From NCBI RefSeq assembly GCF_008831285.2, contig NC_045145.1, positions 372,001 to 436,000 of the forward strand: a stretch of DNA of 64,000 nt, written 5' to 3'. The notes under the pieces are model-generated. The model did not search any database and was not told the DNA's origin. It was given only the letters and a program-made list of their open reading frames with translations. This document shows, piece after piece, positions 31,477 through 42,360 of this stretch (positions are counted from its first letter, which is position 1; each line of letters opens with the position of its first letter). A program made the position numbers and the translations under genes. The stretch comes from Nymphaea colorata. Its lineage: Eukaryota; Streptophyta; Magnoliopsida; Nymphaeales; Nymphaeaceae.

Positions 31477-33318
31477 CTATCTGCTGTGATAGGTCTTCAC
31501 GTCCAACGGGTAGCACTGCTTCATGCAAAACGCATACTCCCACGTTGGGTCTTGCTCGCCTATCCACTTTACTTGGTATTTCTTCGGCTCCCCTCGAGAG
31601 TTTGCTTTTTGCCGAAGAATCTTCTCCACCCGCCGATCTGTTGCTTGCTTGGTCGGCGATACTCGCTGCACGGTGAGGTCTCGTTCTGGGAGGCTTCTGT
31701 TAGAGTCTCCGCCCTGCCTTTGTTGAAGAGTGGATACTACCACGGCCTTACCTTTATCCTTCCTTGTTGGGACGATTGGGACCATGCAAGGGTGCCTCTC
31801 GTCCATGATACTTACACTGCGTAAGTGCGGCATCGGTACCATCTTTGATGCGCAGAGGAACTCCATGCCTAGAATCATCTGGAAATCATCTGTCTGAACC
31901 ACCGAGAAGTTGGCCCTTCCCGACCAACCCTCAATCTTCACAACTGCATCTCGGACTATGGCGTAGATCGGTCTTGCCTCTGAGTTCACTGCCTTCACGC
32001 GTGACTCCCCCTTTCCTTGGGTGAGGCCCAATCTCCCGACTTCCTCCTCCGAAATAAAATTGTGCGTGGCTCCCGTGTCTACCATAGCGATGGTAGGTTT
32101 TCCGTTCACCAGAATCTCTATGCACATGAGCTCCGTTGAAGGTGTCGTTGTCACCTTCGTTTCCTCCTCTTTTGTCAAGGCGTGAAGAAGTTGAAGTGCC
32201 CCAATTCTGGACTCTTCCACATCTCCACCTTGTAGCGCATTTGCAGATGACCTTGAAGTGCTTGCCTCTATAGCCCTAGAAGCATTGGCCTGCCCTATCG
32301 GCCTTACTCGCTTTGGGCAGACGCGTGCCTCATGCCTTTCCCCACAAACCCAACAAGTTACTTCTCTTGGTGGCCCATTGTAATCCCTGCGAAAGAATTG
32401 CCTTCCCCCAGTTTGCCTCTGAAATGACGATCCACTTCTGTCTCGTTGCTCCTCCTTACCGTTGTGGTCGGACTCCCTCGTAGGCTTGAAGGTCTCAGTG
32501 TAGCTTTTGTGTTGGGTATCTGCCAAGCGCTCGGCTGCCACATATGCTTGCTTCAAAGTCTTCGGGTCTGATCTCTCCACATCGGCTTGGGCCCAAGATT
32601 GGAGCCCTATGATGAACCAGTTAAGCTTATCCTTTTCTGGCATCTTAGGTATATCCAACATGAGCTTTTGATAGGCTCTAACATATTCCCGCAAGGAACC
32701 TGTCTGTCTCAGGTTCACCACCATCCGGTAAGTCTGTCTCTCGGCATCCACAGGCATGAAGTACCCCTTCAACTGTTTACGGAAGTCGTCAAAGGTAGCA
32801 ATCGTGCAATCGCCATTCTCAACGTCAAACATCTTCCGCCTCCACCAAGCCACAGCATCTCCCTCTAACAACATCGTTGTGGTCTTGATCTTCAAGTCCT
32901 CCTCTACTACGATTTGCAAGTCCAGGTAGTAGTACACTTGAAACAGAAAGTTGTCGATCACCCTCGCATCCCGGCTACCACTGTACTTCGCCGGACGTTG
33001 AACGTCGACCCCACTGGTCCTCTCATGGCTACTGCTGGATGAGCTAATACGTAACAGTCTCTGATTTGAAGCCCGAAGTTCAGCAACTTCGTCCTGCAAG
33101 GTCTTCACCAAGTCGGAGAGTGAACGGTTCAAGGCCACTGACTCGGCCATCTGTTCCCGCATCAACTTCATCTCCTCCTTGAATCCCTCAAAGGTCTCGG
33201 CGGCAAAGCCGAGGGCTTCCTCATGGGTGGCCACATCTGCGACCAACCTATTCACCGTCTCTTCCAGGTTTCCCTGGCCACGGTCTGGGCTCGTCTCCCC
33301 TTGACGGCCTGGGCTCAC
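31477..33318 (-). CDS. Gag-protease-chromodomain fusion polyprotein, 613 codons
   Basis: One open frame. Residues about 20-90: charged, helix-rich, probably coiled coil. About 105-265: Gypsy-type gag (RPAKYSGSRD, WWRRK, FRKQLKGYF, LREYVRAYQKLM). 322-334: zinc knuckle CWVCGERHEARVC, CX2CX3HX4C. About 397-490: aspartic protease with VDTGATHNF (DTG at 414-416) and ILGMEF. About 557-600: chromodomain RRVEKILRQK, KKYQVKWIGEQDPTWEY. The frame opens at a GTG; an upstream in-frame ATG at 33378 (MASSYNL) is cut off by TGA at 33355-33357. Gag assembles particles, protease matures them and the chromodomain can steer integration to marked chromatin. Polymerase and integrase would have to come from a related full-length element. 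An 1.84-kb frame free of shifts is striking beside the broken elements around it. The exact start is uncertain. Confidence 0.88.
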   Translation of the reverse strand: MSPGRQGETSPDRGQGNLEETVNRLVADVATHEEALGFAAETFEGFKEEMKLMREQMAESVALNRSLSDLVKTLQDEVAELRASNQRLLRISSSSSSHERTSGVDVQRPAKYSGSRDARVIDNFLFQVYYYLDLQIVVEEDLKIKTTTMLLEGDAVAWWRRKMFDVENGDCTIATFDDFRKQLKGYFMPVDAERQTYRMVVNLRQTGSLREYVRAYQKLMLDIPKMPEKDKLNWFIIGLQSWAQADVERSDPKTLKQAYVAAERLADTQHKSYTETFKPTRESDHNGKEEQRDRSGSSFQRQTGGRQFFRRDYNGPPREVTCWVCGERHEARVCPKRVRPIGQANASRAIEASTSRSSANALQGGDVEESRIGALQLLHALTKEEETKVTTTPSTELMCIEILVNGKPTIAMVDTGATHNFISEEEVGRLGLTQGKGESRVKAVNSEARPIYAIVRDAVVKIEGWSGRANFSVVQTDDFQMILGMEFLCASKMVPMPHLRSVSIMDERHPCMVPIVPTRKDKGKAVVVSTLQQRQGGDSNRSLPERDLTVQRVSPTKQATDRRVEKILRQKANSRGEPKKYQVKWIGEQDPTWEYAFCMKQCYPLDVKTYHSR

Positions 33319-33460
33319 CTCCTCTGGACGGGCCGGATCCTTGCCTTTGGCACCTCACAGATTATATGATGATGCCATGGCTCCTTCTTTAATGGTAGCA
33401 AGTCGGCGCGACGATCTACACCGACTCTCCAAACTCTTCCCCAGATTGACCTGAATCTGG

Positions 33461-33472
33461 GCTCTGATACCA
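33461..33472 (-). promoter_or_regulatory. Primer binding site (tRNA-Met initiator)
   Basis: The minus strand reads TGGTATCAGAGC two bases after the LTR end (TGACA|AC). Confidence 0.9.
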
Positions 33473-33474
33473 GT

Positions 33475-33860
33475 TGTCACGGGCCGACAACTCCGGACCG
33501 TGCGGCGCGGCAAACTCTCGCCAGTAAGCCGCAAGCCTTCGCCTCGTTCAAAAGGACACAAATTTGCACAAAGAGTGTGGAAAGAAAACTCGCAATATAT
33601 TTCACTTCAGAGAGAAGAGTACATCACGAGGGAAAGCAAGTAAGCTATTACACTTTACTTACAAGGATGGCCGAAGCCGCTTACAAAGTTCCCAAGCCGA
33701 CCAACCAAAGCTAGGAACCCCAATCTATACACTTGCAAAAGACCTTGGGAGGGCGCTCCCACGCAGATGAACACTCAAGCTTACACCAAGGCCCAAACAT
33801 ACACAAAAGAAATCAACTAAAACAAAAACAAAGACTGTACAACCTTGACACAGGGAAACA
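33475..33860 (-). repeat. 5' LTR of the chromovirus derivative
   Basis: On the plus strand TGTCACGGGCC at one end and GGGAAACA at the other, i.e. TG...CA ends; 386 bp. Confidence 0.9.
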
Positions 33861-33865
33861 CTCAT

Positions 33866-34311
33866 GGTCATGAACAATTAGCAACATCCTTTTGTAGATT
33901 CTCTTCTTCAAGGAAATTTCTCATTCATTTTTTGTTTAATTCAAATTGTTGGAAGACTCAAGTCTACTGCTCTTTATAAGAAAGCGATATCGTTTGTTAT
34001 TTCTACACTCACTGCCTCTGGCTTAGCTGTAACATCAATGGGACCTTTTCTAATTCAAAGGTCTACTTATTTCCACATGACTACCTTGTTTGGCACGGAA
34101 GATTACAACAAGTATTTTCTTGCAGCCCTTATCATAACAATATATTTCCAATATAACGTTCTATTTTTGCCAAGTTTCTACTCTATCCTTTTTTTGTTTC
34201 TTCTTAAACGTTCTGATGGAAGGAACTTGAGTACACTATCATCAATGCATTTTTTGCAATGCTTTTAGTGATACAAAATAAAAGAATGACATCTATTGGC
34301 TATTTCAATTA

Positions 34312-34358
<47 letters not shown>

Positions 34359-35150
34359 TGAGAGAAGACAACCCGCTAGAATTGGTAAAACCTATCACTC
34401 TCTTTATTTCATCTCACCTCCTCTTGGACGCCTCCTATACACTCCCACCTCCCTTTCTCTGTCTTTCTATGAGAGCATTATTGAAGAGAGACCAAAAACA
34501 GTCAAAATCATTTACACCAAATTCATTTCTACCCTATCTTTTTTTTTTCTTCTTCTTAAATGGCCTGATGGAACTTGAGTACAACTGAGCTATATACATT
34601 ACCGACGATCAGGTGATTGATGTTACCGGAATCGGCTTGATTGAACCGAGAAATCACTTCCAATAAATGCTTCCATTCGGTGGTCAACTCGACCTGCTTT
34701 TTCCTTATGCATTTCTTAATAGATATAAAAATATTTTTATTCTTAATTAGTTTTTGTATTCTTCCGTTCATTTTTCCATAAAATGGTTTTTTTTTTGCTG
34801 ATTTGCATCTAAATCATTTACATTTTTGAATTGGCCAGTTCACCAAATTGGCAGCATACATTGTCGACTTGATTCAAAACCGGTTCTTACAACACAGCCA
34901 TCAGACCATGAGGCAGTCTTGAATGTTAGATTGCTTCAAAAATAAGGTAGGGAACATCTGGGCGTATGTTGTTTGTATTAGAATATATGGGGACTAGTTA
35001 TTGGGTTGCGCATGAGGAGTTGAGCTCAAGTCGGCTCATATGTTGTTGGTTCAAGCTCGAGAAGAGCTGTACCGAGCTTGACTGGTTCAAGCTCATTTAC
35101 CAACTCTCCATTTGATCTGATTTCTCAATGTAAGTTCATAAATTACAAAA
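33866..35150. repeat. Receptor-kinase flank repeat, 1.2-kb copy
   Basis: Direct duplicate of 39325-40180. Shared: TCATGAACAATTAGCAAC, TCAAATTGTTGGAAGA, CAATGGGACCTTTTCTAA, AATTGGCAGCATACATTGTC, AATAAGGTAG. Includes (AT)n(AG)n at about 34312-34358. A third, weaker copy lies at 56225-56850. No gene. Confidence 0.65.
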
Positions 35151-35378
35151 AAAAAAAGGTAAGATAGATAAAATTTGTATTCATAATTAATTTTTATATA
35201 AATTCTAACAGTCATTTTTCCAAAAATTGACAAAAATATATATATATAACATATATTTTTATATGTATTTCATTCCGTGCATTGAGAACCAGAGTGCAGA
35301 GCTTCTTTTGCTGCCCCCTTTTTTCGGCCGTCACTCCTTCATTTGCTGCCCCCTTTTTCGACCATCACTTCTTCAATT

Positions 35379-36073
35379 AAGGCTGCACAATGAGTTGAGG
35401 CAACTCGGGCTCGAGTCGAACTTGCTCGAGTAAACTCGACTCGAGCTCGACTCGTTTTTTTTACGAGTCAAGCTCGAGCTTAAATATAAACTCGAGTATG
35501 TTAATGAGTCAAGTTCGGGTTAGTCGAACTCGACTCGGCTCGACTTTAATCTCATTTTTTATTTTGCATTTTTAATTTTCCCACTTTTTTTTTCTTTCAC
35601 CCACACGTGGCTTAATCTTTTTTTTTGTTTTAAATTTTCTAATTTTCCCTCCTTTTTTTTCCCTCTCTTCACCCTTTCAGCCACTTTTCTTTAAACCTCA
35701 TTATTTTTATCCTACCATTTTTCTCTTTCCTCACGACTCATGTTCGTTTTACCTTCCCTTTTTCTCTTTTCCCAAGACGCTGCCTTTCCTCCTCCCTATG
35801 TCGTCATTTCCTGCCTTTTTCTCTTTTCTCAACATGCTGCCTTTCCTTCTCCCCCACATCATCAGTGACACTTTCACCCATGCATAGCCCTCAGTTGCAG
35901 CAAAAAAGGAAGGCATTACCGAGTTTAAACGAGCCGCTCGAGTCAAGCTCGAGCTCGAAGGCAGTCACTCGAGTCGAGCTCGAGCTGAAGATGTCAAGAT
36001 CGTGTCGAGCTCGAGCTGACTAAACATGAGTCGAGCTGAGCTCGAGCTCGACTCGGCTCGTCTGCAGCCCTAG
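35379..36073. mobile_element. hAT-like non-autonomous element rich in AGCTCGAG
   Basis: Ends AAGGCTGCACAA and, inverted, CTAGGGCTGCAGA. CTTCAATT before and CTTCAATC after are a probable 8-bp target duplication with one change, which fits the hAT superfamily. Both subterminal regions are packed with AGCTCGAG and ACTCGACTCG words, the centre is pyrimidine-rich. No transposase frame. Confidence 0.6.
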
Positions 36074-36179
36074 CTTCAATCACCACTCTGTGCTACTTCT
36101 CATGCCTTTACTACTATCAGATTTTAAACACATGCATACAATAGACACTAACATTTTAAAGGCAAGAGTCACTTTTGAC

Positions 36180-37560
36180 AAGGTGTTATTGCTTGTAATG
36201 GAAAGGCATTGTGGTTGTTCGCAATGAAGGGCTGCACCGGACACATAGAGTGCTGGATGTGTCCGTAATAAAGTGTCGTCATAGGATATACTTTGTGTAG
36301 TGGACTATGTTTCCCCTTTTCCTGCCTCAGCTCTATCCACATTACTCTGGAATCATGTTCCCCCATGTGGAAGCATCATCAATCATCTTCCCTTTCTTAC
36401 CAGCTGTTCTTCCATTTTCTCTCACTGACAAACCTGGTGGTGAGTCGTTCACCATAACCTCACTCTCCAAACCAGTCATTTCTTTGCTAGTTTTAATTCC
36501 ATCCAAACAACAAGAATCCTGAAATTTATTTTTTATTGGAGGAGAAAGAATCAAACCTGATGAGGACTCACGGTTCTCCCCTTCGATTCTTTTTGTTATC
36601 AATTGATTCTCCATCTCCTGCTCTATCTTCTTGTCACTCACCAGTTGGTTGGTCTTCAAGCTACTCTGCAATTGCTGGTCTCCTGTAAATCAATCTCTGC
36701 ATTCCAATCTTTCTGGATCTAACCTTCCTTTCAACTTCCATCTGCCTATGGAGAAACCGAAACTTGTTACCCCCCAATTCTGGTTCTCCTTTTGATCTGG
36801 GTCTCTCCTTTATTAACTCATCATTTTTTCCCAAAATTTTTTCCTTATTCCCTCCCGGCCACTCCTTAGCTCTCCTGACATGATGATAGATCTTCACTTC
36901 CTTCCACCCAACTTTCTTTGCCACACCCTCTTGAGAAGAAACCACCAATTGATCAGCTCTACACCGACTTGTCATATGAGTATATATTCACTTTGCAATG
37001 GGAGGAAAATTTAATATTACTAACATAGTTGATTTCTTGAAGAACAATTTCTCCCTCTTCCAATTCCAATTCAACCTCAGATTTTGGACTGAAATCCAAG
37101 CTACCTGCACGCAAATTCTGCTAGCCCCATTTTTGACATCGATTGAGTATGGATGTCATCTTCCATCGGTTCTCCCAATAACACTTTGGCAATAGCTTGG
37201 AAAGTGCATCAATTCCATAAAAATACTGGCAAATTAGGAACCCTAATCCAGATTGGCACTCCCATATGGATACAGAGCATCTTGGATCCCATCTGCTGGC
37301 AACCATCACTCTTCCACCGAGTTTCCATTCTCCCCTTCTAAAAACTACCCTGAGTTCGTCCTCAGTATGAACCCTTACATGGAAAGCATCCCTCTTTAAG
37401 AAAGGGAACTTAGGGTTTGCAACTGCTCTCCATGGACTTTATCAGATCATTAGCAATGTAAGCAGAAACGCGAGAATGTCCACCCCTTTCGAACACCCTT
37501 CCTCCCTCCATTCCACTTCCAAAATTCTTGTCCACGGATTACCAAATACCATAAGTTGTC
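36180..37560 (-). pseudogene. LINE ORF1 relic (DUF4283 / CCHC type)
   Basis: On the minus strand: FHVRVHTEDELRVVF at about 37360 in one frame, LGGRVMVASRWDP and a W-rich segment at 37300-37200, VLGEPMEDDIHTQSMSKMGL in a shifted frame at about 37150, then LELEEGEIVLQEI and a degenerate zinc knuckle ending HMTSRCRAD at about 36975, then a long charged tail at 36975-36342. This order is that of the ORF1 protein of plant L1-type LINEs, which binds the element RNA. Several frameshifts. No ORF2 (endonuclease/reverse transcriptase) is visible downstream, where the strand runs into the hAT-like element. Confidence 0.6.
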
Positions 37561-37701
37561 AAAGTTTGGACCTTCTTTTATTAGGATGAACTTTTCTGCA
37601 TTTATTATAGTTTAATCGCTCAACTACTAGGTGTCTAAACAATAAAGCTCACAAGCTACAAAATTTGCATATGTATACGCATCAACTTTCCTTTTCCTAA
37701 C

Positions 37702-38170
37702 TCGCAGGCTACATGCTGTCTTTTTTCTTGTTCTATCCATGCATATAAATGTCGATCTACATGTTCATGTTCATGTGTGCAACCCACTGAATGAGGGTTT
37801 TGGTTGTACAAATTGTATCTTATATTTTTAGTGCATTTATTCTGCTTTTTTTAACACTTAAATGGAAGAAGTGATTGTCTTAAGCACTATGATGTTTGGT
37901 GAGCTTTAGTTTGAATAATTATTCTAACTTTGCTATTGTTTTTTATGTATGCAGGAAGACAAGTCAACTGTGTTTATTTTGAGTGTTAGAGGTATCAAAT
38001 TGAAGCAGGGGTGATAGTACACTTCAGGCCCAAGAGAGAACTTTGGCTCTCTAGTGGATCATAGGTCCACTACACTATCTCAAATGGTCAACGAAATTTT
38101 TGATGAGCTTTTTATTTGGTAAAGACATTTGGCAACGAATTGGCCAACAAAATGAATGAGAATGCTATTA
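37702..38170. repeat. Direct repeat partner of 41369-41900
   Basis: Shared phrases: TTTTTTCTTGTTCTATC, ATGTTCATGTTCATGTG, AGCACTATGATGTTTGGTGA, GGATCATAGGTCCACTAC, GAATTGGCCAACAAAATGA. The 41.4-kb copy has about 90 extra bases in the middle. Some of the matching sequence looks coding; see the other copy. Confidence 0.7.
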
Positions 38171-38469
38171 TTGATTTCTACCAGCAATATCAATGACATG
38201 ACCATACCTACATGACCTCTAAAGTCTAAACTTCCAAATTCAGGTCTCCCTGTCAGCCCACTACTGGCTTTGCCGTGCACTCCAAATAAGGCCTTTTGCT
38301 TTTGTGTATCCGAGGGCTTGATCACTAAATTCATACCATGTGAGGGGTAAATTTTTTTTCCTACTAATTTTCAAGGGTATTTTTGTCTTCCAATTTACAT
38401 CAGATATCCACCCAAACCGTTCGTTAAAAAAAAATATGAGGAAAAAATAGTATTTAATTAGGAAGTTAG

Positions 38470-38800
38470 ACCACATTCAGATTTAAAAAATGACATTCGA
38501 TCGGATTCAGATTTACATATACATAAATATCTAATCAGATTCAAATTCAGATTTAGGTCAAATTTAGTTTTAAAAAACAGTCCTACATTCAATGCTCTTA
38601 CATTTTGAAAATCCTTTGGATTGGGTTCAAAATTCTGTTTTGGATACAGACTTATATAAAAACCAGACTCGGACTGAATTTAGATTTTGAAATCTGATTT
38701 GGGATGAAAATTTTGGGTATGAATTTTTCTCATACATATTCGAATCAGAATTCAAATCGAAGTACATGGTCAGGTTCAATTTCATAACCCTTAGCCAATT
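38470..38800. repeat. Degenerate GGATTCAGAT repeat
   Basis: Same word composition and partly the same order as 59820-60160 (CATTCGATCGGATTCAGATT here, CATCCGATTAGATTTAGATT there). Confidence 0.5.
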
Positions 38801-39324
38801 CCACTATAATAAGCTAAATTTATCCATGCAAGAGAGAACGAAGCAAACCTTCTTTTCATGTTTTTAGCTGTATTTATTTTTTTTTAAAATGCAAAAAATT
38901 ATTGGGCCTACCAGGATGCTGATGGGTTGACTATAACGCTTGGTCCTTGCCCGTTAGGTTGTTGGGCTGTACTACCCGGCTTGACATGTCTGGGGCCTGA
39001 CAGGCCAGGTACAGTGCCTAGATATGGGTTTGAGGTGGGTCGGGTTTGGGTAACTGCTCTTTGCAGTGGTCTCTCCTACTCACCAAGAAAATAAGTTTTA
39101 TTCCAAAATTATTGAATGATAAAACTGGTTAATATCCCTTGGCAAATGGTCTCGCTTGGCCAACTTCATGCATTCGATTTCGATGCAAGTTTGCCGGAAC
39201 ATAGGGCTGCTGATTTCTATCTCACAATCAGACTATGATTGCTTGAACATCTGTTGGTTCAAAAGAGGATAGGAAGTGGTTGATGTACATCGATTCTAAT
39301 ACTACTATCGGTGCCATGCAATCT
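38801..39324. other. Spacer
   Basis: A GGTCGGGTTTGGGTAAC-like GC-rich patch at about 38910-39060; otherwise nothing recognised. Confidence 0.4.
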
Positions 39325-40330
39325 TATGATCATGAACAATTAGCAACGTCCTTTTGTAGATTCGCTTCTTCCCATTTTTTGTTTCATTCAAATTGTTGGA
39401 AGATTCAAGCAATATCGTTTGTTATTTCCAAAATCTGTGCCAATGGGACCTTTTCTAACTCGTAGGTCTGCTTATTTCCACATGGCAGCTCTTACCATAA
39501 CAACATATTTCCAATATCATGTTCTCTTTTTGCCAGGTTTCAAATTGATCCTTTTTTTGTTTCTTCTTAAACGGCCTGGCCTGATGGAACTTGAGTACAC
39601 TGCATTTATTGGACGCTGGCTTATTGGACATTTACAACTGAGCTATATGCATCAGGTGATTGATATTACAGGAATCGGCTGGATTGGGCTGAGAAATCAT
39701 TTCCAATAAATGCTTCCATTCAGTGGTACGTCAACTCAACCTGCTGTTTCCTTATGCATTTCTCAATAGATATAAAAATATTTGTGTTCTTAATTATTTT
39801 CATATTCTTCCATTTATTTTTCCTTTTTTTTGGTGATTTGCATGTAATAATTTACATTATTGAATTGGCCGGCTCACTAAATTGGCAGCATACATTGTCG
39901 ACTCGATTCAGAAAGCGGTTCTTACAACTAGAGATCAGACCATGAGGCAGCCTTGAATTTTTGATTGCTCCAAAAATAAGGTAGAGAACATCTGGGCGCT
40001 TGTTGTTTGTATTAGAATATATGAGGACAAGTTCTCGGGCTGCGCACGAGGAGTAGAGCTCAACTAGTTCAAGCTCATTTACCAACTCCCCCATTGGTCT
40101 GATTTGTTTTCTTCATTGTGAGTTTGAAAACTAGAAAAAAAAAGGGTAAGCTACATAAAATTTTTATTCTTAATTAATTTTATATCTATTCTTCCATTCA
40201 TTTTGCCCAAAATTTCATTTTTTGCTCATTTGCATCTAAAAGCATTTAGATTATTGGATTGGCCCGTTCACCAAATTGGCAGCATTGTCTATTTGATTCA
40301 AATGTCGGTTTTTACAACAAGGGGATTAAA
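39325..40330. repeat. Receptor-kinase flank repeat, second 1-kb copy
   Basis: See 33866-35150. The subunit GATTTGCATCTAAA...CACCAAATTGGCAGCAT occurs again at 40226-40330, so part of the copy is itself duplicated. Confidence 0.65.
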
Positions 40331-40381
40331 CCAACAGGGCCGTCTTGCATATTTTGCGTGCAACATGTGGGAAAAGGGCCC

Positions 40382-40590
40382 CTCCAACCAAGGGAGGAGC
40401 CAGGGTAGGGCCAGCAAGGGCCATGGCCCCACCTCAAAAAAATAAAAAATAAAAAAATTTACATGTAAAATTTTAAAAACTTTCACTTGTCCTATATAAA
40501 ATTTTTGAAAAATGATAATTCGGCTTAAATCAAAATTTAGAAACTTTAATTCGGTCCCCCTTATGAAAAATTTCTAGCTCCGGTTGTGAC
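40382..40590. repeat. Short GGGCC repeat family member, most complete copy
   Basis: Begins GGAGCCAGGGTAGGGCC and ends TTTCTAGCTCCGGTTG, a typical inverted 'ggagc ... gctcc' boundary, with TTTACATGTAAAATTTT inside. Orientation is opposite to 2120-2220 and 23612-23754. Confidence 0.5.
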
Positions 40591-40754
40591 CCCACCCCTT
40601 GAGCAGGTAAATGAGAAATTTTATAAAAGAGAATATATACATAAATTAATGCCCTTTAATTCCTGTTCATGCATGTGGCATGGCTACCACTCGGTTACAT
40701 CAGCCACACTTAATGCACAACCATGTGCATATATATATATAGAGAGAGAGAGGT

Positions 40755-41130
40755 ATAATAATGTTACATTTGGAAAACTTAAGAACCTAGGAAAAAGACC
40801 TAAATTATTCAACTTTTCAAAGGATTTTAAGAAATCTTCACATTTTTTTTTTTGCAAAATATTCACACAACCAACCAATTTATTCACCAAAATTTTCAAA
40901 TCTCAATGACTGATAGAAAAGGTTCTAATGAAAAACGATCTTATTATCCTAATTCTTCCAAGTTTGACACAATAAGGGCAACGATCAAGAACACAAGTCC
41001 ACCAGAGGAGAAAAATAATAATCAGAAGATATTCAGCAAGAGAGAATCCCCCGCAACACAGGAAGCCTTGGTACTGGTTGAGTCTTTCACGGTTGTTTCC
41101 AGATTTTTATCATGGAAGCAATAAGAGATC
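40755..41130. repeat. Three-copy dispersed segment, copy 2
   Basis: Matches 21815-22160 and 58160-58380 (GGAAAACTTAAGAA, AATTTATTCACCAAA, AGAACACAAGTCCACCAGAG). Confidence 0.55.
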
Positions 41131-41368
41131 GAGCGATTGACACTTCTAGAATGATAATTTCTCTTTAACTTTCCCTTCAAATTCCGCACAATAGTCACTT
41201 CTGAAGTTCCCTTGACAAAGTAGGATACCCAAACAAGTTATTGGGAGATGGATCTTAGTCCATCTCAAGTAGTCAATAAATCTACACAAAAAGAAATAAC
41301 TGCAGACATCAGATGATTAATAAATAACCCTGCTTTGTGGCCCAAGGGAATGTTCAGGCCACATTCCT

Positions 41369-42360
41369 TCTTTTTTCTTGTTCTATCAATGAATATAAAT
41401 GTGTGTCTACATGTTCATGTTCATGTGGCAACCCACTGAATGAGGCTTTTGGTTGTACAAAATGTATCTGTTATTTTTGGTGGACTTATGCTGCTTTTTT
41501 TAACACTTAAATGGAAAAAGTTATTGCCTTGAGCACTATGATGTTTGGTGAGCTTTAGTTTGAATAATTATTGTAACTTTGCTAATTTTTTTTTGTATAT
41601 GTAGGATGGCAATGTCAACTATGTTTATTTTGAGCGTTAGGGGTGTCAACGTCCTGTTCTACAAAGAGGGGTCACCAATGCACAAATTGGAGCACAACAG
41701 GATGATAGTACCTTTAAAGCACTGAAAGCAGATTTTGTACCCTAGGGAGACGAGAAATTGGGTAGGAGTTTCGGCTCTCTACCAGATCATAGGTCCACTA
41801 CATTCACCCAGATGGTCAATGAACTTTTGACAAGCTTTTTACTTGGCAAAGGCATTTGGGAATGAATTGGCCAACAAAATGAGTGAGAATGCTGGTATGG
41901 CTTCCTACGTTGTTAATTCAGATAGTTGCTTCCTCTCCTGCAGCAGTGAGAACCAAGCCATGTTCTTGGTTGAACCAGGTCGAATTCAAGGTTCCATTAT
42001 AAGCCGAATTGCCTAAAGGCCTAGTTTACTAACCTCAAGTGTTTAATCACAATAAAACATTGACATGTTTTGGATTATTTTCTTTAGCTCTCATCCTTCT
42101 CCTAGTCCAAGTTTCATCTTGCATAGTAACACATTCCAAGCACATGAATACACCCTATAAAGGTCAAAAAATCTTTATCCCTCACATAGTATCCAAGTAC
42201 ACTTTGTTTAAAAATGAGAATCTTAAAATTGTAAGGTTTGCATGAACCCTAAGAACCCAGCAAACTTGCACTCGTCACCCTATTTGTTAATGCTCTTTAA
42301 ACATTAATTAGATTTAACTTAAAGATGCTTCAAGCAATTCACTTTTCCCCTATTCACACT
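41369..42360. repeat. Receptor-kinase 3'-flank segment, copy behind gene B
   Basis: 41369-41900 repeats 37702-38170; 41946-42350 repeats parts of 25067-26180. Near 41600 a possible acceptor (TATATGTAG) precedes a frame reading MAMSTMFILSVRGVNVLFYK and MHKLEHNRMIVPLKH, with the following sequence still partly protein-like in other frames. No known family is recognised, and the counterpart at 37980 is broken. Confidence 0.5.

Larger units (their letters stand above)
31065..33860 (-). mobile_element. TR-GAG-like non-autonomous chromovirus (Gypsy) derivative
   Basis: Minus-strand orientation. 5' LTR 33475-33860, primer site 33461-33472, a gag-protease-chromodomain frame 33318-31477, polypurine tract 31442-31458, 3' LTR 31065-31441 whose outer 46 bases are missing. 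Total is about 2.8 kb; an autonomous chromovirus is usually about 5-6 kb or more. No trace of reverse transcriptase, RNase H or integrase lies between protease and chromodomain. CTCAT follows the right end, but no partner is found on the left because that end is truncated. LTRs differ by about ten substitutions over some 340 aligned bases, mostly transitions, so the copy is not brand new. Confidence 0.88.
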
